A DNA stretch of 64,000 bases, from contig LR134389.1 of NCBI GenBank assembly GCA_900637675.1, forward strand, positions 2,170,001-2,234,000. Direction: 5' to 3'. Positions 1 to 9,718 of this stretch are shown piece after piece. Each line of letters starts with the position of its first letter. Within the stretch, counting starts at the first letter, position 1. The DNA comes from Streptococcus equi subsp. equi. Lineage in GTDB: Bacteria; Bacillota; Bacilli; Lactobacillales; Streptococcaceae. The translations under genes and the position numbers were made by a program. The notes below the pieces were generated by a model. The model worked only from the letters and a program-made list of their open reading frames with translations. It made no database searches and was not told the origin of the DNA.

Positions 1-706
1 AGCCTCCCACTTCAAAATCTAAATCAGCACTAGAAATGTCAATCATTTTTTTAGCAGTATTCAGGCCATAGATACCAGCAAGCGCTTGACGTAAATCCCC
101 AGCCCCAGAGGTTTGTGTTAGCTGCTTGCCATCACTGATCAATGTAAAAGCAATCTCTGGGTGAGCCAGGCTCAAGCGATTGACGACATCAACAACATGA
201 GCCAGCTCCGCTTGTAAGCTCTTCATGTATTTCAGTCTAGCTGGTGTATTGTAAAATAGGTTTTCTACCTTGATTTTTGTACCAACAGGTGTTGAGACAG
301 CTTCCAGCTGCTCAATCTTACCGCCACTAGCAACTAATATTGACCCATGCTCTGCATCAGCTGTTGCTGTTTTGATCGTTAGTTTACTGATAGAGGCAAC
401 CGAAGGCAAAGCTTCTCCTCGAAAGCCAAGTGTTCTGATTCTGAACAAATCACTTTGACTTTTGATTTTACTTGTGGCATGACGACGCAGGCTCAGGGGC
501 AGGTCCTCGTGAGACATCCCTTCGCCATTGTCAGTGATTTGAATCATTTTCAAGCCAGACTCTTCTATTTCAACAGTAATCTGACTACTCTTTGCATCTA
601 TGGCGTTCTCAACCAATTCTTTAACAACACTTGCTGGTCTTTCAATGACTTCACCAGCTGCAATTTGATTGGCGAGAACCTCAGGTAATTCGATAATTGT
701 TGTCAT
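1..706 (-). CDS. mutL: DNA mismatch repair protein MutL (N-terminal part, cut by window edge)
   Basis: Reading the minus strand from ATG at 704-706 gives the MutL N-terminus: [16 protein letters not shown] near residue 5, then the GHKL ATPase motifs DNGEGM and TLGFRGEAL, then the transducer domain. About 235 residues are present and the C-terminal endonuclease/dimerisation half lies beyond position 1. MutL couples MutS mismatch recognition to strand removal. A GAGG ribosome site sits 6-7 bases before the ATG. It lies downstream of mutS on the same strand, but mutS has its own terminator and an extended -10 precedes mutL, so it can be transcribed alone. Identification is certain; only truncation by the window is unusual. 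Confidence 0.97.
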   Translation of the reverse strand, partial: MTTIIELPEVLANQIAAGEVIERPASVVKELVENAIDAKSSQITVEIEESGLKMIQITDNGEGMSHEDLPLSLRRHATSKIKSQSDLFRIRTLGFRGEALPSVASISKLTIKTATADAEHGSILVASGGKIEQLEAVSTPVGTKIKVENLFYNTPARLKYMKSLQAELAHVVDVVNRLSLAHPEIAFTLISDGKQLTQTSGAGDLRQALAGIYGLNTAKKMIDISSADLDFEVGG

Positions 707-731
707 ATATTTCCTCGCATTCTTATGGACT

Positions 732-740
732 ATTATAACA
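732..740 (-). promoter_or_regulatory. extended -10 promoter for mutL
   Basis: The minus strand reads TGTTATAAT, a perfect extended -10, about 26 bases before the mutL start. The -35 is weak (TTGGCT at 15-bp spacing), as is common for extended -10 promoters. Confidence 0.55.
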
Positions 741-796
741 TAAAACTAAAAGAGCCAAGCATCAGAGCTAGCAAGGGTCTTATGGTCAATAAACCA

Positions 797-838
797 AAAA
801 GCACCTGTGGCCTGGTGAGCCTACAAGTGCCTTTAACA
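797..838 (-). terminator. rho-independent terminator after mutS
   Basis: On the minus strand the arms AAAGGCACTTGTAG and CACAGGTGCTTTT form a long stem followed by a short T-run, about 15-20 bases after the mutS stop. Confidence 0.7.
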
Positions 839-852
839 TCTGATACTAGCTT

Positions 853-3411
853 TTACAGTAGCTTTTTTAGCTCATAAAGAACGGTCATGGCCTGAATGGG
901 AGTTAGATTCATCACATCAACACTCTCAAGCCTTTTAATAATCTCGCTAGAGGAGCCATCATCTGTAAAAAGTGATAGCTGCTGATTAGCCAGCTGCTGA
1001 GTCTCTCTTACTTCTGTAGTTGATAAGACGGACTCTCTTGCTTGTGATTGAGCTTCCAGCTTGGTTAGCACAGTATCAGCTCTGGCTAGTAAATCCTCTG
1101 GCAATCCAGCTATTCTCGCCACATGAATCCCATAGGATTTATCAGCAGGACCTTCGGCAATCTTATGCAGGAAGGTTACATTTCCATCTTTTTCTAACGT
1201 CGCAACATGAACATTAACCAGCTTTGTCAACTTGGTTGACAGCTCTGTCAATTCATGATAATGGGTCGCAAACATAGTCTTTGCACCAACTCTATCATGA
1301 ATGTATTCGATGATAGACTGGGCTAGTGCCATACCATCATAGGTCGCTGTACCACGCCCTAACTCATCAAACAAAATCAGGGAATGAGGGGTTGCTCGCT
1401 TGATAGCATGATTAGCCTCCATCATCTCAACCATGAATGTAGACTGGCCTGAGATCAAATCATCTGCTGCACCAATCCTAGTAAAAATAGCGTCAAATAA
1501 AGGCAGGCTAGCAGATTCTGCAGCTACAAATGAGCCTATCTGAGCCATAATGACTGTCAAAGCAAGCTGTCTCATATACGTAGACTTCCCACTCATGTTT
1601 GGTCCTGTAATGAGCTGAATGCTTGTCTGTGGACCAAAGGAAATGCTGTTTGGAATATACTCCTGAACACCTAGAACCTTTTCAACAACAGCATGCCGAC
1701 CATTGTCAATCGCAATCTTGCTCTCTTGATTAAATAATGGTCGAACATAGTGATTCTTCTCTGCGACCACTGCTAAGCTTTGTAGGACATCAACAGTTGC
1801 TAGAGCTTTTGCTAGCTGCTGCAGCCTATCGATGTAGGTCTCCACTTGAGCACGAATACGCATGAAAATATCATATTCCAGGCTAGATGACTCCTCTCTA
1901 GCCTCAAGCATTTGTCCTTCAATCTTAGCTAGCTCTGCTGTCCCATAGCGCTCAGAATTTTTCAATGTTGCCTTTCTAAAAAAATGGTCAGGAACCATAC
2001 CTAGATTAGAGTTGGTCACATGAAAATAGTAGCCATCTTTTTTGTTATAGTCGATTTTGAGATTGCTTATCCCACTGGCCTGTCTTTCTTTTGTCTCAAT
2101 ATCAGCAATCCAGCCGGTGCCTTCTCGCATGACCTTTCGGTAATGATCCAGCCGTTCATCAAAGCCTGTTCTGATAATATTGCCTTCATTGATAGTAGCA
2201 GGAGCATCTGGATCTATAGCTGACCGTATCAGGTGCTCTAGCTCAGGCAAAGTGTCAATTTGGTTGACAAGCTTGTCAAGGTAAGGACTGTTAAAGGCCT
2301 CTAAGATAGCCTTGATATAAGGAACTTTGGCCAAAGTATGACCTAGCTGTAATAGATCCTTGGGGTTTGCTTTTCCAAAAGATACACGACTAGACAAGCG
2401 CTCAATGTCGTAAACACCCTTTAAACTATCGCTTAGATCTGTCCTTTCGATAAAAGCATTAAGAAACACCTGGATAATTTCCTGACGTTCTAGGATCGCC
2501 TCACTAGTCACAAGTGGCCTATCAATCCAAGCCCTTAATAGACGCATACCCATGGCTGTTTTGGTTTCATCAAGCAACCAATAAAGGCTCCCATGCTTTT
2601 TACCAGTACGAGCATTTTCAAGCAGGTCAAGGCTTGATTTGGTTGCATAAGACATCTGCAAATAATCCTTAATATCATAGTGCACCAAGGCCTGTAGATG
2701 GCTAAGCTCACGCAGCTGGGTTTGATGAACATAGTGTAGCAGCTTACCTGCTGCAGACAGCTCGACTGCTGTTAGCTGATGATCAATCAAAGGCGAATCC
2801 TCTAGTGCTGTCATCTCAAAGGACAGCAAAAGATTCAGCTGCTTTACTAAAATAGCCTGCTCTTCTTCAGATAATTCAAAGCCTAAAAGAACCTCTTTTG
2901 CCTTCAGGTTTTGAATCTCACTTTTGACACTGGCAAAATCTGCTAGGTCTGTAGCAAAAAATTCTCCTGTAGAGACGTCCATATAAGACAGGCCATAAGC
3001 CTTGCCATCAAAATCAACAGCCACCAAAAAATTATTGGGACTATCAGGTCTGCTTGAGTCCACAGCTGTCCCTGGGGTAATGACCTGAACCACCTCACGC
3101 TTAACAACACCGACCGCTTGCTTAGGATCCTCCATCTGCTCAGCAATAGCAACCTTATGCCCCAAATCAATTAAAACATCGATGTATTGTTGGACAGAAT
3201 GATAGGGAACACCTGCCATTGGAATTGGGTTGTCAGCATTTTTATTACGACTGGTTAAGCCGATTTCTAAAATCTGCGCTGCCTTAACAGCGTCTTCATA
3301 AAATAACTCATAAAAATCTCCCATCCTAAAAAGCAAAAAAGCATCTGGATAATCCTTTTTGATGTCCAGATACTGCTGCATTCCGGGAGAAACATTAGCC
3401 TTTGCCATCAT
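853..3411 (-). CDS. mutS: DNA mismatch repair protein MutS (HexA)
   Basis: This is an 852-residue, full-length MutS. The mismatch-reading Phe-X-Glu motif is in GDFYELF near residue 34. Connector, lever and clamp domains follow, then the ABC ATPase with Walker [10 protein letters not shown] near residue 605 and Walker [12 protein letters not shown]. It recognises base mismatches and small loops and recruits MutL. Two ATGs are adjacent (3411 and 3408); an AAGGAG site lies 4 and 7 bases upstream, so the second may be the used start. The 5' end overlaps the preceding YlbF-family gene by 17 bases, suggesting translational coupling. Confidence 0.98.
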   Translation of the reverse strand: MMAKANVSPGMQQYLDIKKDYPDAFLLFRMGDFYELFYEDAVKAAQILEIGLTSRNKNADNPIPMAGVPYHSVQQYIDVLIDLGHKVAIAEQMEDPKQAVGVVKREVVQVITPGTAVDSSRPDSPNNFLVAVDFDGKAYGLSYMDVSTGEFFATDLADFASVKSEIQNLKAKEVLLGFELSEEEQAILVKQLNLLLSFEMTALEDSPLIDHQLTAVELSAAGKLLHYVHQTQLRELSHLQALVHYDIKDYLQMSYATKSSLDLLENARTGKKHGSLYWLLDETKTAMGMRLLRAWIDRPLVTSEAILERQEIIQVFLNAFIERTDLSDSLKGVYDIERLSSRVSFGKANPKDLLQLGHTLAKVPYIKAILEAFNSPYLDKLVNQIDTLPELEHLIRSAIDPDAPATINEGNIIRTGFDERLDHYRKVMREGTGWIADIETKERQASGISNLKIDYNKKDGYYFHVTNSNLGMVPDHFFRKATLKNSERYGTAELAKIEGQMLEAREESSSLEYDIFMRIRAQVETYIDRLQQLAKALATVDVLQSLAVVAEKNHYVRPLFNQESKIAIDNGRHAVVEKVLGVQEYIPNSISFGPQTSIQLITGPNMSGKSTYMRQLALTVIMAQIGSFVAAESASLPLFDAIFTRIGAADDLISGQSTFMVEMMEANHAIKRATPHSLILFDELGRGTATYDGMALAQSIIEYIHDRVGAKTMFATHYHELTELSTKLTKLVNVHVATLEKDGNVTFLHKIAEGPADKSYGIHVARIAGLPEDLLARADTVLTKLEAQSQARESVLSTTEVRETQQLANQQLSLFTDDGSSSEIIKRLESVDVMNLTPIQAMTVLYELKKLL

Positions 3412-3745
3412 TGAACTCCTTATTTAATTCATCTTCTATAGTCCCTGTAATGTACCGAACCAAGTCACTAGCGTTTTGCATTTTGTCACGATAATCATCT
3501 ATCAATGGTTGATGATCTAAATCTTCTCGTAATTGCTGAGCCTTAAAAGCTGATTCTTCAGCTGCTTTATCCTTAGCGATTTGACGAAAAAGATAGGTGT
3601 CCTGTTGATGTCGCTTCATCTGATAGGCCTTTTGATTATAATCAGTCCTTTGAAGCAAGTGCTGCTGAGCCTCCTTATAAGCTATAATGCTTGAGTGCTT
3701 TTCCAGTGCTGCTATCAGCTGATGTAAGGATTCGCGGTAAGGCAT
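3395..3745 (-). CDS. YlbF/YmcA-family protein (DUF964)
   Basis: This 116-residue, mostly helical, charged protein has the profile of the YlbF/YmcA family. In Bacillus some members form a complex with RNase Y and affect mRNA turnover, competence and biofilm; the role of this streptococcal member is not shown by sequence. It starts one base after the argR stop and overlaps the mutS start, so argR, this gene and mutS probably share a transcript. No membrane segment or catalytic motif is visible. Family assignment is moderately certain and function unknown. Confidence 0.75.
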   Translation of the reverse strand: MPYRESLHQLIAALEKHSSIIAYKEAQQHLLQRTDYNQKAYQMKRHQQDTYLFRQIAKDKAAEESAFKAQQLREDLDHQPLIDDYRDKMQNASDLVRYITGTIEDELNKEFNDGKG

Positions 3746-3746
3746 A

Positions 3747-4184
3747 TTATAGACCAGCAGCTAAATCTTTTTCAAAGCGCTTGGCAATCTCCTCATCACG
3801 ACAAATAACAAGTAAGGTATCAGCACCCGCAATCGTGCCCAAAACGTCCTCAATGGCATCATTGTCAATAAGATTTGCCAACACGTCTGCTTCTCCCAGA
3901 TTGGTATGGAGAACCAGCATAAAGCCCGCCCGGTCAACCTTTAGGACATAAAAGCGCACATCTGGACTAAATGGTGTGGCAACAGGCTCAGAAAGACTAT
4001 AGTATAGCTTACCTCTGTCATCTCTTAATTTAAGTAATCCGATTTCTCTTAAATCTCGTGATAGGGTAGCCTGAGTGACCACGATACCATCCTTTTGAAG
4101 AAGCCGTCTAATCTCCTCCTGTGTACCGATGTGCTCAGCCTGAATAAGTTGCTTGATTTGCTGCTGCCGTTCTATTTTATTCAT
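3747..4184 (-). CDS. argR: Arginine repressor ArgR
   Basis: A 145-residue ArgR/AhrC regulator. The N-terminal winged helix covers about residues 1-70, including [16 protein letters not shown], the DNA-recognition helix region. The C-terminal hexamerisation and arginine-binding domain ends with [15 protein letters not shown]. It controls arginine metabolism genes in response to L-arginine. The start is set at ATG 4182-4184 because GGGGAG lies 7 bases upstream; a TTG five codons earlier has no better site. It diverges from argS across about 275 bases. Streptococci often carry several ArgR paralogues, so the exact regulon is open. Confidence 0.93.
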   Translation of the reverse strand: MNKIERQQQIKQLIQAEHIGTQEEIRRLLQKDGIVVTQATLSRDLREIGLLKLRDDRGKLYYSLSEPVATPFSPDVRFYVLKVDRAGFMLVLHTNLGEADVLANLIDNDAIEDVLGTIAGADTLLVICRDEEIAKRFEKDLAAGL

Positions 4185-4420
4185 GATATATCTCCCCAAT
4201 GTATAATTATCCTCTCAAATTATAACAAAAAAATGGTAGTATTTCATCTCAGCTCTGTCAATTTGCTTTATTTTAAGGAAGCATTATTTCTTGCTCATAT
4301 CATTAGACCCTTAGATTTGGCAAGCTTTGCTGCTCTAATTCTTTAGCTTTGTTCCCCAAAACACCTACAAGCCTTCTAGTATAATTTCTCAATAGACACC
4401 TCGTTTATTTCCAAGAAATG

Positions 4421-4453
4421 TGTTAGAATAGGGTGACAAACTATTTTTAGGAG
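4421..4453 (+). promoter_or_regulatory. argS promoter and ribosome site
   Basis: TGTTAGAAT at 4421-4429 is an extended -10 about 20 bases before an AGGAG site (4449-4453) that precedes the argS ATG at 4461. The 4200-4420 stretch upstream holds no gene that can be supported; it must contain the argR promoter. Confidence 0.6.
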
Positions 4454-4460
4454 AAGCAAT

Positions 4461-6151
4461 ATGGACACTAAAACTCTGATTGCAGCTGAGATTGCTAAGA
4501 TTGTTCCTGAACTAGAGCAGGCTGCCATTTTTAACTTACTTGAAACACCCAAAAATTCTGACATGGGAGACTTAGCCTTTCCAGCCTTTAGTCTAGCAAA
4601 GGCGCTTCGCAAAGCACCACAAGCTATTGCTAGTGATTTAGCTGAAAGGATTGACGCCAGCCAATTTGAGAAGGTTGCTGCTGTTGGTCCTTATGTCAAT
4701 TTCTTTTTAGATAAGGCTAGCATTTCTGCACAGGTTCTTACACAGGTGATTGCTGACGGAGCTGACTATGCTCAACAGGATGAAGGACAAGGACGTCATA
4801 TTGCTATTGATATGTCCAGCCCTAACATTGCTAAGCCATTTTCAATCGGTCACCTGCGCTCAACAGTTATCGGGGACAGTCTTGCTCATATCTTTGCAAA
4901 AATGGGCTATAAGCCTGTTAAAATCAATCACCTAGGTGACTGGGGCAAGCAATTCGGTATGCTCATTGTAGCGTATAAGAAGTGGGGAAATGAGGCCGCT
5001 GTTCAAGCACACCCAATTGATGAGCTCTTAAAGCTCTATGTGAGAATCAATGCAGAGGCAGAAACTGATCCTAGTCTTGATGAGGAGGCACGTGAATGGT
5101 TCCGCAGGCTAGAGGAGAGAGATCAAGAGGCTACAGAGCTTTGGCAGTGGTTCCGCGATGAAAGCTTGATTGAGTTTAACCGACTCTATGACCAGCTAGG
5201 AGTTAGCTTTGATAGCTATAATGGTGAAGCCTTCTACAATGATAAAATGGATGAGGTCCTTGAGCTTCTTGAGGACAAAGGCCTACTAGTCGAATCTAAG
5301 GGAGCTAAGGTGGTTAACCTTGAAAAATATGGTATTGAGCACCCAGCTCTCATTAAAAATCAGATGGAGCTACGCTTTATATTACTCGTGATCTAGCTGC
5401 TGCCCTTTACCGCAAGCGTACCTATGATTTTGCAAAATCAGTTTACGTGGTTGGCAACGAGCAAGCTGCACACTTCAAGCAATTAAAGGCTGTTCTTAAA
5501 GAAATGGGCTACGATTGGTCAGATGACATGACACACGTTGCTTTTGGCCTTGTGACAAAGGGCGGTGCAAAATTATCAACACGTAAGGGTAATGTCATTT
5601 TGCTTGAGCCAACGGTTGCAGAAGCCATCAGCAGAGCAGCAAACCAAATCGAAGCTAAAAATCCTAAGCTTGCCAACAAGGAAGCAGTAGCTCATGCTGT
5701 TGGTGTGGGAGCTATCAAGTTCTATGATTTAAAAACAGACCGTATGAATGGCTATGACTTCGATCTTGAAGCAATGGTATCCTTTGAAGGAGAAACCGGT
5801 CCTTACGTCCAATATGCACACGCACGTATCCAATCTATCCTGCGTAAAGCAAGCTTTACGCCAGCTACCGATACAAGCTATAGCCTTAATGATCCTGAAA
5901 GCTGGGAAATCATTAAGCTTATCCAGGACTTCCCACGTATCATCAAGCGTGCTTTTGATAACTTTGAGCCATCAATCATGGCAAAATTTGCTATTCACTT
6001 GGCACAAAGCTTTAACAAATATTATGCGCATACCCGTATCCTCGAAGACGATCCAGAACGTGACAACCGCTTAGCGCTTTGCTATGCAACTGCAATCGTC
6101 CTCAAAGAAGCGCTTCGTCTATTGGGTGTTGAGGCACCAAATGAAATGTAG
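4461..6151 (+). CDS. argS: Arginyl-tRNA synthetase, with a one-base frameshift in this sequence
   Basis: Class I arginyl-tRNA synthetase that charges tRNA-Arg. The N-terminal additional domain, the HIGH-type motif in SIGHLRST near residue 133, the STRKGN loop (KMSKS equivalent) and the anticodon-binding C-terminus are present. The frame breaks at the A-run 5355-5359: five A are present, while six would give [17 protein letters not shown] and restore one 563-residue protein, the usual family length. As read, translation would stop after 311 residues and lose the catalytic loop. Because argS is essential, a sequencing deletion is more likely than a real mutation. Terminator at 6158-6197. Confidence 0.95.
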
Positions 6152-6157
6152 ACTAAT

Positions 6158-6197
6158 AAGCCTAAGCTAGCGAGGATAAGCTAGCCTAGGCTTTTTT
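6158..6197 (+). terminator. terminator after argS
   Basis: AAGCCTAAGCTAGC (6158-6171) pairs with GCTAGCCTAGGCTT (6180-6193), 13 of 14 positions, followed by a T-run. The AT-rich symmetry may also serve the converging ABC-F gene. Confidence 0.9.
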
Positions 6198-6198
6198 G

Positions 6199-7593
6199 CT
6201 AGTCTTCAAAATGATAGGCTGTTAAATGATGATCCTTAACCTCATAAATTTCTGTTGCTACCTTGTTAACAAATGCTAGGTCATGAGAAACCAACAAAAG
6301 AGCAGCTGGATAGTCAATCAAGCAAGACTCCAAAGCCTCAATAGCGACAAGATCCAAATAAATTGTCGGCTCATCTAAAATCAAAAGCTGATGATCTGTC
6401 AGCAAGGCAGCCACTAACGCCAAACGAACCCTTTCCCCACCAGATAAGACAGCTACCTTTTGATTGGCCTTATCATAATCAATGCCCATCATAGCTAGAT
6501 AATTTAAAATGGTGACCCTATCTTGGCTGGACTGCCGACTAATGAGCTCTACTGCTGTCTGATCCGGCTCCAAGTCAGCCTGGTCCTGTTTAAAATAGGT
6601 TATCCTTAGATTTTGCGCATAAAATCCAGACAAGGCCTGGGCTGCCAGCTGATCTAAAAAGCTGCTTTTACCAGCCTTGTTTCTCCCGATAATCGCTATC
6701 CTGCTATGTGATCTGATCACAATACCAGGATAGTCAAACAATAACTGATGGTCCCTTGTAAGGGTACCTTCTTGTAGGTGTAAAAGAGTATTTGGTAGTG
6801 CACCTTCGTTTGGATCCTTTTTTAATTTTGCCCAAGCCTTTTTGCGCGGACTGTTAACCTCTTTCATTCGAGTGAGTCGATTTTCCATAGCTTTAGCTGC
6901 TTTTGCCATAGCCTTGGCCTGTGAATCATAGCTGCCCGCAAAGGAATTGGTTTTCCAATCTGACCGAGAAACCGACTTTTTCTTTACAGCCATTTTGTTG
7001 GCCTGCACTTTTTTTCTGGTCAGGCTTTTTTTCAGTTGATTAGTCTTTCGTTGGTATTCCAGAAAAGCTCTTAGCTGCTTATCCTCCTCTAGCTGTCTAG
7101 AACGCTGATAATCATCATAATTGCCATGGTAAGTCTTGATCGTTTGATGCTCAAGCAACCATATTTTCTGACTCAATTGATTGATCAAATACCGATCATG
7201 GCTAACCACCAGCAAGGTTCCTCGGTAGCGTTTCAATTGATTAATCAACCAATCACGATTAGCATGGTCTAAATAAGAGCTTGGCTCATCTAAAATTAAC
7301 AGAGAAGGCCTTGCTTGAAAAGCCTCTTTTAGGTAAGACATCGCCCTCTCACCTCCTGACTGAGGGCTAGTGGACTTGATTTGCGGAACATAAGCAATAT
7401 CTCCATGCACCTGCAAAAAGCCACTATAGTTAGTGCTTTCTCCGATAATTGTCTTTAAAAAGCTGGTCTTTCCAGCCCCATTATCACCAATGATGAAAAC
7501 CCTCTCACCTTGATTCAATGTAAGAGAATCTATTGTCAATAAGTTTTTTTCTGCTGTATCTAAAGCGTAATGCTGAATACTAAGTGCTTCCAT
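6199..7593 (-). CDS. ABC-F family ATPase (ribosome-protection / antibiotic-resistance type)
   Basis: This 464-residue protein has two ABC domains and no membrane segments, the ABC-F layout. The first has Walker A GDNGAGKTS and signature SGGER; the second has Walker A GRNKAGKSS and signature LSGGERVRLAL; both have LLILDEP-type Walker B. A basic, Lys-rich linker (about residues 175-255) joins them. ABC-F proteins bind the ribosomal E site; resistance members (Vga, Lsa, Msr, VmlR) displace antibiotics. The short length and the elaborate leader (7594-7794), with a mini-ORF, a terminator-like hairpin and a hairpin covering the ribosome site, favour an antibiotic-responsive role. Substrate cannot be read from sequence. 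Confidence 0.85.
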   Translation of the reverse strand: MEALSIQHYALDTAEKNLLTIDSLTLNQGERVFIIGDNGAGKTSFLKTIIGESTNYSGFLQVHGDIAYVPQIKSTSPQSGGERAMSYLKEAFQARPSLLILDEPSSYLDHANRDWLINQLKRYRGTLLVVSHDRYLINQLSQKIWLLEHQTIKTYHGNYDDYQRSRQLEEDKQLRAFLEYQRKTNQLKKSLTRKKVQANKMAVKKKSVSRSDWKTNSFAGSYDSQAKAMAKAAKAMENRLTRMKEVNSPRKKAWAKLKKDPNEGALPNTLLHLQEGTLTRDHQLLFDYPGIVIRSHSRIAIIGRNKAGKSSFLDQLAAQALSGFYAQNLRITYFKQDQADLEPDQTAVELISRQSSQDRVTILNYLAMMGIDYDKANQKVAVLSGGERVRLALVAALLTDHQLLILDEPTIYLDLVAIEALESCLIDYPAALLLVSHDLAFVNKVATEIYEVKDHHLTAYHFED

Positions 7594-7600
7594 ATTTATT

Positions 7601-7620
7601 CCTTTCTATCATCAGAAAGG
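7601..7620 (-). promoter_or_regulatory. hairpin sequestering the ABC-F ribosome-binding site
   Basis: CCTTTCT, a six-base loop, then AGAAAGG is a perfect 7-bp inverted repeat. On the minus strand its 3' arm AGAAAGG is itself the Shine-Dalgarno of the ABC-F gene, 7 bases before the ATG, so folding would block initiation. Confidence 0.75.
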
Positions 7621-7637
7621 CCTGAAAAAGTGCACAC

Positions 7638-7736
7638 AAAAAGCCCTGATTCCCAAGCCTCAAAGCAGACACTAATCCCTTGCTGTTAATCATAGATTAG
7701 TGCTTGACAATGAGTTAATTGTTAATCATGGCTTTT
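7638..7736 (-). promoter_or_regulatory. putative attenuator of the ABC-F gene
   Basis: On the minus strand AAAAGCCATGATT (7736-7724) can pair with AATCAGGGCTTTT (7651-7639), 12 of 13 positions, and the second arm runs into T residues, as in an intrinsic terminator. A competing stem CACTAATC/GATTAGTG (7695-7702 with 7670-7677) lies between. The left arm contains the start codon of the mini-ORF at 7729, so ribosome position could choose the fold. Confidence 0.6.
7715..7729 (-). CDS. candidate leader peptide Met-Ile-Asn-Asn
   Basis: ATG ATT AAC AAT TAA on the minus strand, with AAGAGG about 12 bases upstream, is a four-codon mini-ORF about 30 bases after the predicted transcription start of the ABC-F gene. 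Short leader ORFs of this kind control several ABC-F resistance genes by drug-induced ribosome stalling. The spacing is long and the ORF is too short for coding statistics, so this is a proposal. Confidence 0.35.
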   Translation of the reverse strand: MINN

Positions 7737-7766
7737 CTCAACCTCTTATTTCTGCTTATTTTCTTT

Positions 7767-7794
7767 ATTTTAACATGTTGGATTTTTCTGTAAA
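7767..7794 (-). promoter_or_regulatory. promoter for the ABC-F leader transcript
   Basis: On the minus strand TTTACA (7794-7789), a 16-bp spacer, then extended -10 TGTTAAAAT with TAAAAT at 7772-7767. It overlaps the end of the upstream YitT gene and predicts a leader of about 165 bases. Confidence 0.55.
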
Positions 7795-8678
7795 GCCTTC
7801 TCAATTGGTTTGTCAAAATTTTTGCGACGAATCTTGAAGTCTGAGCTGATTACCTCATCAACATCAATAATAGAGATAAAGGCGTCTGGATCTAGCTCTG
7901 CTAAAATACGCTTCACCTCTCGCACCTCTGTTGGATTGAGCGTCACGTACATAATATTATAATCATGACCAGAATAAGCGCCTTGTCCCTTTAAATAAGT
8001 CACTCCTCGATTGATTTCTGTCAAGATCGCCTGCGCCGCGGCTTGCGACTGCTTAGTGATAATAATCATACCACGAATGGTATAGCCACCATTTTGAACA
8101 ACACTAATCATCTGGCTAAAGACAAAGCTAGCCACTAATGTATAGAGCATATGCTTCAAATCAACATAAGTGAGAGAGGCTGTTAATACCAAGGCATCTA
8201 CAAATAACAGGGTTTGCCCCAGCTTAGCACCAAACTTTTCCTCTGCAATGCGGGCAATAATATCAGTCCCACCAGTTGTCGCTCCATATCGAAAAACAAG
8301 GCCACTACCAATTCCTGCAAACAAGCCTGCAACAACCGCAACAAGCATCATATCATTCTCTAAACCAAGCTCCATAGGCACCTTTTGCCACAGCCAGATA
8401 AAGACTGACATAAGAACGGTTCCATAAATCGTTAAGGCTAGGGAGCGCCTTCCAAAAATCTTAGCCCCTAACATAAATAAAGGCAGATTAAATAAAAGTG
8501 ACGAATAAGCCGGATTGATCCCAAAATGAGCATGCAAAATCAAGGTAATTCCAGCTACGCCACCCTCAGCCAATTCATTAGCCATGTTGAAATTAACAAA
8601 ACCAAAGGTATAGATAGCAACACCCACCGCAATTAATAATAGCTCTCTTACACGATGCCATTTGTCAAGATTTGTCAT
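7770..8678 (-). CDS. YitT family membrane protein (first of three)
   Basis: This 302-residue protein has the YitT layout: five or six hydrophobic segments in residues 10-190, then a cytoplasmic DUF2179 domain (from about 205) with GVTYLKGQGAYSG and LDPDAFISIIDVDEV. The conserved GGTDIIARI motif lies in the membrane part. Function in streptococci is unknown; no substrate is established. It is closely related to the next two genes (8822-9703, 9719-10666), giving a tandem array downstream of aspS. The 140-base gap before it suggests partly separate transcription. Confidence 0.88.
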   Translation of the reverse strand: MTNLDKWHRVRELLLIAVGVAIYTFGFVNFNMANELAEGGVAGITLILHAHFGINPAYSSLLFNLPLFMLGAKIFGRRSLALTIYGTVLMSVFIWLWQKVPMELGLENDMMLVAVVAGLFAGIGSGLVFRYGATTGGTDIIARIAEEKFGAKLGQTLLFVDALVLTASLTYVDLKHMLYTLVASFVFSQMISVVQNGGYTIRGMIIITKQSQAAAQAILTEINRGVTYLKGQGAYSGHDYNIMYVTLNPTEVREVKRILAELDPDAFISIIDVDEVISSDFKIRRKNFDKPIEKALQKNPTC

Positions 8679-8821
8679 TCACTTTCCTCACTATTCATTA
8701 CATTTGTTAGGTACCAGATGAAAGCTCAAGGACGGCCATTTAATAGCTACACTACAATAAGCTTAATAGCCAAGCGCTTTCATTAGCATAATCAAAGGCT
8801 ATGAATGTGATATTCCAGCCT

Positions 8822-9703
8822 TTATCTTTTTTTCGTTTTATGGTATTTACTTTTTGTGGCAATAAATTCTGGACTATTGACTTCGTTAACATCAAAGAAA
8901 GAAACAAAAGCATTGGGATCAACCTGTGCTATAAAGGCCTTTAGCTCTCGTACATCTGATCGACCTAGAGCTACATAAATAACCTGTTTCTCACGACCAG
9001 AGTAAGCACCCTCACCATGTAAATAGGTGACTCCTCTACCGAGCTCCTCCATAATGAATTGTGAAATAGTCTGAGAATAATCTGAAATAATAAAGGTTCC
9101 GCGTGCAGAATAGCCACCATTTTGCACCAGATGAACAATCCTACTATACATAAAGCTAGCAATCAAAGCATACATCATCTGCGGTATTGAAATATAGGTC
9201 AAAGAAACCACAATGACAAAAATATCAATCCCTAATAAGGCTTGATTGAGCTGCAAGCCAAACCTATCCTCTATCAGCTTAGCAATAATATCTGAGCCAC
9301 CAATCGTCCCACCATTTCTAAAAACAATGCCGCCACCTAAACCACCAAGAATTCCTGCCAGCAAGGACACTACTAAATTGTCATGATCTAAGTCAATAAA
9401 AAGGGGGAGCTGTTGAAACAGCCAAACAAACCAATAAAGTGATAAAATACCGGTCACAGTATACACCATTGCCCGTCTGCCAAAGAGCCTTGCACCCAAC
9501 AGGACGAGAGGCAAATTAATCAGATAACCCGTTATTGAAGGATTGATCTGAAACAAGGCATTAGCAACCTGCGTCAGTCCCGCTAGCCCATTAGCAGCAA
9601 TACGATTTGCCATGTAAAAGTAGACAAAGGCAAAGGCATAAATAGCTGAGCCAAGAATAATAAAACAACAATTTTTAAGCTTTAAGCTCTTATTAGCTGG
9701 CAT
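8822..9703 (-). CDS. YitT family membrane protein (second of three)
   Basis: 293 residues with the same organisation as its neighbours: hydrophobic segments to about residue 185 including GGTIGGSDIIAKLIEDRFG, and a DUF2179 tail with GRGVTYLHGEGAYSG and PNAFVSFFDVNEV. It is nearer to the 302-residue copy than to the 315-residue copy and is probably a tandem duplicate. It begins 15 bases after the upstream YitT gene, so those two are likely cotranscribed. Function unknown. Confidence 0.88.
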   Translation of the reverse strand: MPANKSLKLKNCCFIILGSAIYAFAFVYFYMANRIAANGLAGLTQVANALFQINPSITGYLINLPLVLLGARLFGRRAMVYTVTGILSLYWFVWLFQQLPLFIDLDHDNLVVSLLAGILGGLGGGIVFRNGGTIGGSDIIAKLIEDRFGLQLNQALLGIDIFVIVVSLTYISIPQMMYALIASFMYSRIVHLVQNGGYSARGTFIISDYSQTISQFIMEELGRGVTYLHGEGAYSGREKQVIYVALGRSDVRELKAFIAQVDPNAFVSFFDVNEVNSPEFIATKSKYHKTKKR

Positions 9704-9718
9704 ATTGATACCTATTTC

